Shown piece after piece: positions 1-6,168 of a stretch of DNA of 64,000 bases. Positions within the stretch are counted from its first letter, which is position 1. Each line of letters starts with the position of its first letter. The DNA is taken from positions 1,148,494 through 1,212,493 of the forward strand of contig CP062796.1 of assembly GCA_018208355.1 (NCBI GenBank), written 5' to 3'. The notes beneath the pieces are model-generated. The model was not told the DNA's origin. It worked only from the letters and a program-made list of their open reading frames with translations, and did no database searches. A program made the position numbers and the translations under genes. The DNA is from Candidatus Fermentithermobacillus carboniphilus (lineage in GTDB: Bacteria > Bacillota > Sulfobacillia > Fermentithermobacillales > Fermentithermobacillaceae).

Positions 1-231
1 ATTGATGACCATTTTTGCGGCAGGATGGTTGACATCCATTTTTGTCAGGATGGTTATGCCGTCGTTTGTGATAACCACTTCGCCGAACCGGTCAACGAGG
101 AGAGTATCGAGCCCCTTGGGACCTATCGTCCCTTCCACCGCCGAAGCGATAGCGCGAACCGCGTTTACGTTAGTGAGAAGAGCCGCGAGCTTTTCGTCGA
201 TCTCAGAACCCTGAGCCGCTTGCTTAATCAA
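1..231 (-). CDS. Group III (thermosome/CCT-like) chaperonin, N-terminal part
   Basis: Only the first 77 codons are inside the window; the gene runs off the left edge. The reading frame opens at a TTG (229-231) behind a GGGAGGG ribosome site, and an in-frame stop lies just upstream. The peptide carries thermosome/TCP-1 signatures: [17 protein letters not shown], then [22 protein letters not shown]. This is the archaeal/eukaryotic pattern and differs clearly from the GroEL in this same window ([30 protein letters not shown]). Group III chaperonins are ATP-driven cytosolic folding machines with a built-in lid that need no GroES. They are known from a few Clostridia such as Carboxydothermus, near the dnaK/hrcA heat-shock genes. 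The gene follows hrcA on the same strand, so CIRCE/HrcA control is likely. Family call is firm; the full length is unseen. Confidence 0.88.
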   Translation of the reverse strand, partial: MIKQAAQGSEIDEKLAALLTNVNAVRAIASAVEGTIGPKGLDTLLVDRFGEVVITNDGITILTKMDVNHPAAKMVIN

Positions 232-404
232 CGTAAACCCTCCCGCCGCGATAAGTTATTTGCTCCCGGAACCTGTGGGTTGCTCAACCCTTATGGCGCC
301 AGGAGCTTACGCTTCATCTCCCGAAGACCCAGAGCGATGACCTTATACATTATGCTGATCTATAGTCACTACCGTGCAGTACCTCAAGGGTACCATGAAT
401 CCCG

Positions 405-1430
405 TTATTCGTCCCAGGAGAAAAACTCATTCAGTTTTTCTTCACAGAGTTTAACTATCGCCACCGCCCTAGCATAGTTCATGCGCTTGGGACCCAAAAG
501 TCCGATCCTGCCTTCGCTCTTTCCGGCTTTGAACACCCCGTAAACGATGCTTAGGTCCCGGCCCACCTCTGTCTCATTTTCTTGCCCTATAGTTATTGCA
601 GGGTCAGACTCCCGGTTACGCCTCGAGATAATGTTTTGAATCAGCGACCCATTTTCTATAGCCAGAAGGAGATCCTGGACCTTGTTGATATCCCGGAACT
701 CGGGCTGGCTCAGGAGGTTCGCCGTACCTCCCATGTACAGCCTCTCGGTTTCCGTTTCCGAAGACATGTTCCGCAAAAACTCGATCACCTGGGCAATTAT
801 CTCTGCATATCTCGACGTTTCTTTGTGCAGGAGCTCGTGCGCCCTGTCAGTGACTTTATCCAAACTGACGTTGCAGATCTCTCTGGATAGCATATCCGAG
901 ACATATTCCATCTCTTCTCTCGACATGGGAGGCACATCGATGAGGCAGCTCTCCACGAAACCTGCGTCGCTGACGATGACCACAAGAGCTTTGCCGAAAG
1001 ATGCCGGCAAAAGGTGTATGGCCTTGAAGGTCGTGGTCTCGTAGTCGGGGCCGAGGATGAACGCAAGATAGCTGGTGGCCTCAGATACAGCCCTGACTAC
1101 CTCTTTAAGCAAGGAAACCACATCCCTGATTTTGGAGCGGAACAGCGATTCGACAAACAATGACTCTTCGGGAGTTATTCCCGTTTCGGGCAACAACTGG
1201 TCAACGTAGAACCTGTAACCCTTATCCGAAGGGACTCTCCCCGAGGAAGTATGAGGTTTGTCCAGATAACCCATTTCCTCCAGGTCGGCCATCTCGTTAC
1301 GGATAGTGGCGGGGCTGATACCGAGCTTGTACCGCCGGGCAACCGCCCTGGAACCGACGGGCAATCCGGTCCTGACGTGATCCTCCACTATTGCTCTCAG
1401 TATCTGCGCTTTTCTCTCGTCGAGAATCAC
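405..1430 (-). CDS. hrcA: Heat-inducible transcription repressor HrcA
   Basis: Represses heat-shock operons by binding CIRCE operators; its activity is normally maintained by GroEL. The protein is about 341 residues, the usual HrcA length. It opens with the winged-helix segment (ILDERKAQILRAIVEDHV, then GISPATIRNEMADLEEMGYL), followed by the GAF-like HrcA domain. I place the start at GTG 1430, seven bases after an AAAGGAGG site. A longer frame to 1451 would start inside the CIRCE element and lacks a ribosome site. The gene is autoregulated through the CIRCE at 1445-1471. Downstream comes the group III chaperonin instead of the common grpE; grpE, dnaK and dnaJ are not visible. Confidence 0.95.
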   Translation of the reverse strand: MILDERKAQILRAIVEDHVRTGLPVGSRAVARRYKLGISPATIRNEMADLEEMGYLDKPHTSSGRVPSDKGYRFYVDQLLPETGITPEESLFVESLFRSKIRDVVSLLKEVVRAVSEATSYLAFILGPDYETTTFKAIHLLPASFGKALVVIVSDAGFVESCLIDVPPMSREEMEYVSDMLSREICNVSLDKVTDRAHELLHKETSRYAEIIAQVIEFLRNMSSETETERLYMGGTANLLSQPEFRDINKVQDLLLAIENGSLIQNIISRRNRESDPAITIGQENETEVGRDLSIVYGVFKAGKSEGRIGLLGPKRMNYARAVAIVKLCEEKLNEFFSWDE

Positions 1431-1444
1431 TCGAGAGCCTCCTT

Positions 1445-1471
1445 TTAGCACTCCTCACGTTAGAGTGCTAA
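1445..1471. promoter_or_regulatory. CIRCE operator of hrcA
   Basis: A perfect CIRCE inverted repeat: TTAGCACTC, nine bases, GAGTGCTAA. It lies between the promoter and the hrcA ribosome site, so HrcA binding should block its own operon, including the group III chaperonin downstream. Confidence 0.97.
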
Positions 1472-1480
1472 TCTAATTGC

Positions 1481-1510
1481 ACGATAGCATGGGATCAGAA
1501 GAGGTGTCAA
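1481..1510 (-). promoter_or_regulatory. Sigma-A-type promoter of hrcA
   Basis: Minus strand: TTGACA (1505-1510), 18 bases, TATCGT (1481-1486), directly upstream of CIRCE. The arrangement matches the groES promoter later in the window. Confidence 0.7.
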
Positions 1511-1553
1511 TGGTTCATAAGTAAGCGGCGTCGGCGCGTATAACGCCCCTCGA

Positions 1554-2654
1554 CTAGGGCCTTTGTGGCGTCGCTTTCAGGATCACGGAAGCAATTGCCC
1601 ACGCCAAAGCTTCCATGCTGTTCTTGCATTCTGCCAAAGTATTATCAACGCCACCAACTTCCACGAGTATCGCGGTGGGGGAGTACTTCTGGTTATACAC
1701 TGCAGAAGCGTAGTAAATGCCCCGGGATATGCCTGGGTACCCCTCGTTGAGTTTGTCGATGACCTGCTTGGCGAAGCTATAGTTAGACACCCAGTTCGGG
1801 TTGTCTGTGCCTATCACTACCATCAACCTGGCATAAGGTTTTCCGCGGATAGTGACGCCTGTAAGACTTTTGGGCTGGCTGTCCCGGTGGATGTCTATCA
1901 GATATTTGCAATCTGGATACTTCTGCAGGATCGCTTTGACAGTCGCCTCAGACCGGTAGTAAGCGCCCAGCCTGGTGTCGGCGTCGTGAAGGGTCTTGGA
2001 GTGAAGACACGGTATCCTGTATTTCTGTTCAAGCTCCGAGACAAGCATTTCACCCACCCGCACCACGTTTTTCGTCAAATCCGCGCTGAAGGCTTCGTCC
2101 GCATCTCTTTTCTGTATCTCGGGCAGGTATGATTCCGTCGCGTGAGTATGGTACACTGCCACAAGAGGCCCTGAATACGGCATAAAAGACACAGGCATAG
2201 CCCCCTCTCCCGGGGGGAGAGAGAACAGGACAGGAGTTATGCCCCAATCCTTTTCAATTTCTGGGCTCTGGACTCCCGTATATGCCAAAGGTCCGCCAAA
2301 AGACCCGGGCAGCTGGCTCGTGAGGAGGTCCCGGATGCTTTTTGGAGTGAAACCCATGAACCATCCCAGGATCTGAAGAGGGAGACTCGGAACGGTGGAG
2401 TCGCTATGGAATTCCTCCAGGTACCCGATGAGAGGAAACCCCATTTTCAGTACCTTTTTCGCCACTCCCTCTCTTTGCCATAAGACATCGTATATCGAAG
2501 GCGTGACCAGCGCTGGCGCGAGCTCCGGATCCTGACCGGTGAAAGCCGGCATCATAGGCTCGACTCTGAAGGACAGCACGAATACTAGAACGAAGACAAC
2601 GAAAAAGAGCTGAGAAAGCAAAAGGCGTAACCTCGGCAACGCCTTGTGCCGCAT
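1554..2654 (-). CDS. spoIIP: Stage II sporulation protein P (SpoIIP)
   Basis: A cell-wall amidase/endopeptidase which, with SpoIID and SpoIIM, drives septal peptidoglycan thinning and engulfment in the mother cell. The protein has 366 residues with an N-terminal membrane anchor (about residues 9-30). The catalytic domain shows the family's metal/active-site motifs: HTHATESY at 169-176, DIHRDSQ in the middle, and an EVGG segment near the C-terminus. In Bacillus spoIIP sits between rpsT/gpr and lepA-hemN-hrcA; here it directly precedes hrcA and no gpr, lepA or hemN is visible. It shows that the organism forms endospores. Confidence 0.93.
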   Translation of the reverse strand: MRHKALPRLRLLLSQLFFVVFVLVFVLSFRVEPMMPAFTGQDPELAPALVTPSIYDVLWQREGVAKKVLKMGFPLIGYLEEFHSDSTVPSLPLQILGWFMGFTPKSIRDLLTSQLPGSFGGPLAYTGVQSPEIEKDWGITPVLFSLPPGEGAMPVSFMPYSGPLVAVYHTHATESYLPEIQKRDADEAFSADLTKNVVRVGEMLVSELEQKYRIPCLHSKTLHDADTRLGAYYRSEATVKAILQKYPDCKYLIDIHRDSQPKSLTGVTIRGKPYARLMVVIGTDNPNWVSNYSFAKQVIDKLNEGYPGISRGIYYASAVYNQKYSPTAILVEVGGVDNTLAECKNSMEALAWAIASVILKATPQRP

Positions 2655-2777
2655 GAGCCTTCACTCCCTACTTCTTTGGATATGACGGGATAAAGGAGTT
2701 AATGCCGCGTAACGAGTGGCGCCCGGATGGGACGGACATCTGTCGGGAAATCAGCGCGCAACGGGTTAATAAGATAA

Positions 2778-2819
2778 AACCGGGCTTTTGCCCCGATCTT
2801 CTTTCGGGCTTGCCCGGTT
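2778..2819 (-). terminator. Hairpin downstream of the holin-like gene
   Basis: AACCGGGC (2778-2785) pairs with GCCCGGTT (2812-2819), and an inner CCCGA/TCGGG stem gives a long hairpin. On the minus strand a short T-rich stretch follows. It probably ends transcription of the gene at 2864-3211; the T-run is weak. Confidence 0.5.
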
Positions 2820-2863
2820 GATCTGCCGATACTATGCGGTTTTCGAGGTAGGAGGCTTAGACT

Positions 2864-3211
2864 CTACCGGATGACGGTAGGCACAAATGCGTCTATTATA
2901 CCTATGACCAGGGAAGCCAGAAGAGCTCCCAAAATCGATACGCGCATCCCAGGCACCAGGAACTGGGCCACATATATGACAACTGCGGCCACTATGAATC
3001 CTACAAGGCCTCTGGACTGGGGCGATACTCTTTCGCCCAGGATCGCCTCGACCGCCCAACCCAAAGCCGCAATGACAACAGCCGCAATCAGGGCGTTGGC
3101 GAAACCGAACACCGAGAACCCGGGAAGGACAAGTCCTAAAATCAACAGGACGATCGCCGAGACCACGAACCTCACTATTACGCCTATCCAGGTATTATTC
3201 CTGTTGTTCAA
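2864..3211 (-). CDS. Phage-holin-family (superfamily IV type) membrane protein
   Basis: A 115-residue, very hydrophobic protein with about four membrane segments (roughly 10-30, 36-56, 67-87, 92-110), matching the small chromosomal phage-holin-4-type family common in Firmicutes. Its cellular role is not established and no endolysin or other phage gene is nearby, so this is not evidence of a prophage. It starts at an ATG with a plausible purine-rich site and stands alone between spoIIP and the ABC fragment. Confidence 0.7.
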   Translation of the reverse strand: MNNRNNTWIGVIVRFVVSAIVLLILGLVLPGFSVFGFANALIAAVVIAALGWAVEAILGERVSPQSRGLVGFIVAAVVIYVAQFLVPGMRVSILGALLASLVIGIIDAFVPTVIR

Positions 3212-3312
3212 GTCTTCTCACCTCCATAAAGGCCAGAAACGATAGACGCAGGAAATATGGTAACCCTGGAAAAGAAAATCTATTCAACCCGGACCTGTGC
3301 AAGGAGCACGGT

Positions 3313-3528
3313 TTAATCCTTCCTGTGGCTATCGGGATAGGATGCCTCCCGAAGGTGCACATCCCTGCCCGCAGAACCCACGATTGCCTTGAGGAGCGTG
3401 GTCTTTCCGCAACCGTTCGGACCAACGATACCGGTGCGGCTCCCGGCAGAAAGCGTGGCGTTAATGTTGCGGAGCACCGGGTTCCCCTGGAATGATATAG
3501 AAAGGTTAGATATGCGAAGCACCGTCAT
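3313..3528 (-). pseudogene. Truncated ABC ATPase (ABC-F/Uup-like N-terminus)
   Basis: A 71-residue frame starting at ATG 3528 behind AAAGGGTGAT. It contains the first part of an ABC nucleotide-binding domain, with a clean Walker A (GPNGCGKTT at 36-44), and then stops in unrelated sequence before any Q-loop, signature, Walker B or H-loop. The opening strand and spacing resemble the first NBD of ABC-F ribosome-protection/Uup proteins, but a transporter ATPase cannot be excluded. I found no continuation in another frame. It is best read as a decayed or recombination-truncated gene. Confidence 0.6.
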
Positions 3529-3664
3529 GAGATCACCCTTTGCCAAGCAGCTTATAGTCGTACCTAAAACACCCCAGGTGTCGCGCCTTGGCTTGTCGAA
3601 GCCACCTCGCGGGGGATTAAACCATTTGCGGAAACGACTACGCGCAGCCACCCTGGTTTTGCGG

Positions 3665-3841
3665 GAGAACCCCTTTTCAATTCTCAGACCTCACGATTGT
3701 TCGTAGGCTGGCCTTATGTACCGGGGTCCTCTAGCTGCTAGTTGGTGATCATTAGCGTGGGGAACTACCCTCCTTGACGGTGGTTCATCGTGCCCTTTGA
3801 GTTCACCGCAGTTATCCGCGGGTCCCTCTTGGTTTAGCCTC
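3665..3841 (-). ncRNA. Structured non-coding RNA candidate, 6S-like
   Basis: No protein frame is credible here. On the minus strand an extended -10 (TGGTATAAT, TATAAT at 3848-3853) precedes a roughly 177-nt region. The two ends pair: GAGGGACCC (3820-3828) with GGGGTTCTC (3665-3673). Further in, CACGAT (3787-3792) pairs with ATCGTG (3692-3697), with unpaired stretches between. One long, bulged hairpin about 180 nt long with its own promoter is the architecture of 6S RNA, the RNA-polymerase-binding regulator. The assignment is inferred from shape only. The strand rests on the promoter, because such a hairpin folds similarly on both strands. Confidence 0.42.
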
Positions 3842-3960
3842 GGAGAGATTATACCATGGAGGGGCCTGTCGTTCCACGTTCTACCGGACGAGGTCCGTTT
3901 AACATGTTTACACGCGCGCTGGGGCAGTGTAAAGTTTCAGTAGGTAAAGTGGCCGGGGAA

Positions 3961-3990
3961 CGCGAATAGCAACTACGCGAATAGCAACTA
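3961..3990. repeat. 15-bp tandem duplication upstream of the tRNA promoter
   Basis: CGCGAATAGCAACTA occurs twice head to tail (3961-3975 and 3976-3990) and ends one base before the -35 hexamer. It may be a chance duplication or affect the promoter's upstream region. Confidence 0.9.
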
Positions 3991-3991
3991 C

Positions 3992-4020
3992 TTGACGGTA
4001 GCTTTTCATCTGGTTATAAT
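3992..4020 (+). promoter_or_regulatory. Strong promoter of the tRNA-Asn-Met-Glu operon
   Basis: TTGACG (3992-3997), a 17-base spacer and a perfect TATAAT (4015-4020). It sits 12 bases before the first tRNA, so the three tRNAs form one transcription unit. Confidence 0.88.
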
Positions 4021-4031
4021 ACGTCTGACGC

Positions 4032-4106
4032 TCCTCGATAGCTCAATGGCAGAGCATCCGGCTGTTAACCGGAGGGTTGCAGGTTCGAGTCCTGCTCGAG
4101 GAGCCA
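4032..4106 (+). tRNA. tRNA-Asn (GTT)
   Basis: The acceptor stem TCCTCGA pairs with TCGAGGA (4096-4102). D, anticodon (loop CTGTTAA, anticodon GTT) and T arms are complete. CCA is encoded at 4104-4106. Confidence 0.97.
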
Positions 4107-4112
4107 TAAGTT

Positions 4113-4187
4113 GCGCCCGTAGCTCAGCGGCAGAGCGGCCGGCTCATAACCGGTTGGTCGTGTGTTCGATGCACACCGGGCGCACCA
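4113..4187 (+). tRNA. tRNA with CAT anticodon, probably elongator Met
   Basis: The acceptor GCGCCCG pairs with CGGGCGC, the anticodon loop is CTCATAA, and CCA is encoded. Position 1 pairs with 72 and the three consecutive G-C pairs of initiator tRNA are absent, so it is not fMet. A lysidine-type tRNA-Ile2 also has a CAT anticodon and cannot be excluded by eye. Confidence 0.9.
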
Positions 4188-4194
4188 ATTTTGT

Positions 4195-4269
4195 GGCCCC
4201 ATGGTCAAGTGGTTAAGACATCGCCCTTTCAAGGCGGTAACACGGGTTCGACTCCCGTTGGGGCCACCA
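4195..4269 (+). tRNA. tRNA-Glu (TTC)
   Basis: The acceptor GGCCCCA pairs with TGGGGCC (4259-4265). The anticodon loop is CTTTCAA (anticodon TTC), the T-arm is canonical and CCA is encoded at 4267-4269. Confidence 0.96.
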
Positions 4270-4419
4270 ATTTATTTCTAGCAGGGATTTTATGCCCTTC
4301 GAGCCACGAAATAATCTCCGCGGAAACCGTCAGGACGGTGTCCTTGGAGGCCTCTTGATGGGCCACCGTACGCACAGAAATCGCGGGGACGGTAACCAGA
4401 TGGGTCCTACCGTTGAGGT

Positions 4420-5766
4420 CTAATAAACTATCTTTATGAACCAGAACACAGTCTCCTTATCCCACCCCAGATCCCACGGAAAATGAAGCCTGTCTGCCGT
4501 GTGGCTTGCTATGGTGACGTAACCGCGTGGGTCTTTTCCGACAACGACGGCAACGTGACATATCTGGCCTTTTGTCTCGTATGCGATTATGTCCCCGGGT
4601 TCCAGGAGAGAGACAATGCCGTCCGGACAACCGTCCCTGGGCTTCACGGCCTCCTGATAGTCCCCTCTGAATAGTCTCTGTCCTTTGCCGCTGGAAAGTA
4701 GATGCCATACCAGGCTCTCGCCCTGCACCCAGGCTGTGCTCCCTTCACCGGTATAATGCCAGCCCCCTCCCTGCGGGACTCCGCCAGCCGAAAGCACTTG
4801 AGATGCGAAATTGGCACAATCACCTCCGAGGTACGTGTAGACCCGGTATCGGGCATTGTATCTCCCTCCTTCAGGTAGGACTCTAACCCCAGAGTGCTTT
4901 ATGGCGTACTCTCTGGCTCTCTCTCGGTTGAATAGCCCTCCAGCTGCTTTCTCCGAGGACACCAGCTCTCCCGGAAAAGGCGAGAATCCTGGGTCTTTTA
5001 TAGGGTTTTCGGCGACCTCAGAGGCGGAAATGCCGGGCAAAGTTTTTTCCGCCGCTTCTTCCGGGAGACGGGGAGGTTCGTAAGCCTCTTCCCCCAGGGG
5101 GTCGATATACCAGTCCATGCGAATGACCCAGCCTTCCCCCATTCTTATGAGTTCTATAGCGTGTACGGTTCTCGAGCCGAACCTGTGGGTGGGGCTTTCA
5201 GCGAGTCCAGCTGCCCCGGCATCCGGGTTTTCGTACCGGTAGCTGTAGACTGTGTGCTCCGTTATCTCGACCCAATAAAGGTCCTCCGCATCCCGACTGA
5301 CGGTGTCAACTTCAAAAGTGCTCGTTGCCTCAAGAATCCTCACGCCTCTCAGCCGGGCCCATTCTTGAAAATACCTGACCCGCTTCTTTTCACGCTCGAA
5401 GGCCCATTCCCCGGTGTCTGACGAAAGATCGTAGTTCTTTTCCAGCCTCTTGGTATCGCCGTCCACAAGACTCCTGGTACGGTCCGCCAGCATACTTTGG
5501 ACAACCTCTGCGGGACCGGTTTTTTGAATATCTGGCACCGGCCGGTAGGAACCCTGAGCGGCGGGAAACCTGTCCTTTCTGAGGATGACCTCCAGAGCGC
5601 TCAAGACAAGGCCAAGGAAAAGGCAAATCGTGAAGAACAGGTAAAAGGACTTTGGCCCGGAAGTCCTCTGGGGCTTTCTGGTCCGCGGTACACCGGTGAT
5701 AAGGACGAGCTTGAGCAAAGCCATCACCCCGGAAGGTAATTCAGGAAATGATACTTTCTCTTCCAT
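4420..5766 (-). CDS. Membrane-anchored amidase-domain protein (Amidase_6)
   Basis: About 448 residues counting from ATG 5766; an ATG at 5724 or a longer start at 5805 are alternatives, and no ribosome site decides. There is one membrane segment near the N-terminus (about 40-60), a middle region rich in charged residues resembling extracytoplasmic sporulation/cell-wall proteins, and a C-terminal Amidase_6 domain with the putative catalytic Cys in GGDCANFASQ (about residue 317) and a His in CHVAVVV. This family consists of secreted NlpC/CHAP-like hydrolases of unknown substrate. The gene stands alone, divergent from valS. Confidence 0.75.
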   Translation of the reverse strand: MEEKVSFPELPSGVMALLKLVLITGVPRTRKPQRTSGPKSFYLFFTICLFLGLVLSALEVILRKDRFPAAQGSYRPVPDIQKTGPAEVVQSMLADRTRSLVDGDTKRLEKNYDLSSDTGEWAFEREKKRVRYFQEWARLRGVRILEATSTFEVDTVSRDAEDLYWVEITEHTVYSYRYENPDAGAAGLAESPTHRFGSRTVHAIELIRMGEGWVIRMDWYIDPLGEEAYEPPRLPEEAAEKTLPGISASEVAENPIKDPGFSPFPGELVSSEKAAGGLFNRERAREYAIKHSGVRVLPEGGRYNARYRVYTYLGGDCANFASQVLSAGGVPQGGGWHYTGEGSTAWVQGESLVWHLLSSGKGQRLFRGDYQEAVKPRDGCPDGIVSLLEPGDIIAYETKGQICHVAVVVGKDPRGYVTIASHTADRLHFPWDLGWDKETVFWFIKIVY

Positions 5767-5783
5767 TCCGGTATGCAAACGGT

Positions 5784-6053
5784 TATAATATCCGAAACAA
5801 ACCAATAATCGAGGAAGATTCGATGATGGGGAGGAGTAGGTGAAAACCTCCCACAGAGAGCGGGGTCACTGGCTGAGAGCCCTGCGGGAACGGGTTCACC
5901 GAAGGTCGCCCCTGAGGATCCGGGCGGAAACGCCCGGACGGCCGAACCCGTTAAAGTCGAAAGAGTGCCGGCGGGAAGTTTTGGAGTCTTACACCTGCCG
6001 GAAACAAGGTGGTACCGCGAAAAAAGGCCCTTTCGCCCTTGTGGCGAGGGGCC
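5784..6053 (+). promoter_or_regulatory. Valine-type T-box leader of valS with promoter and terminator
   Basis: A TATAAT at 5784-5789 precedes a leader of about 260 nt. Stem I contains the typical CAGAGAG segment, and a GTC (Val) codon at 5905-5907 sits where the specifier loop is expected (GAAGGTCGCC). The T-box itself, AAGGTGGTACCGCG, is at 6006-6019. It is followed by a terminator hairpin GGCCCTTTCGCC...GGCGAGGGGCC (6026-6053) and a T-rich tract. Uncharged tRNA-Val should stabilise the antiterminator and switch valS on. The specifier position is inferred without a full fold. Confidence 0.9.
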
Positions 6054-6168
6054 ATAACTTTTATGCGCCCGGTGGGAAAGCATTTCCGCTTTCACCGGAC
6101 TCGGACAAGAGTTCAAGTGGCAGTTTGCAGAAGACCCTGAAAAACATCACAAGAAGAGGTGATTTAAG

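Noticed and set aside
291..350. Nineteen-codon frame between hrcA and the chaperonin gene
   Set aside because: No ribosome site and no similarity; likely chance.
2864..3211. Prophage remnant based on the holin-like protein
   Set aside because: No endolysin, integrase or structural genes; the family is also chromosomal.
3550..3660. A second T-box, suggested by AGGGTGGCTGCGCG on the minus strand
   Set aside because: It differs from the T-box core at the invariant ACC, and no stem I or specifier pattern is present upstream.
4205..4450. Open frame antisense to tRNA-Glu continuing into the end of the amidase-domain gene (minus strand), with gene-like codon use
   Set aside because: No start codon with a ribosome site, it runs through a tRNA, and I recognise no family; kept only as a remark.
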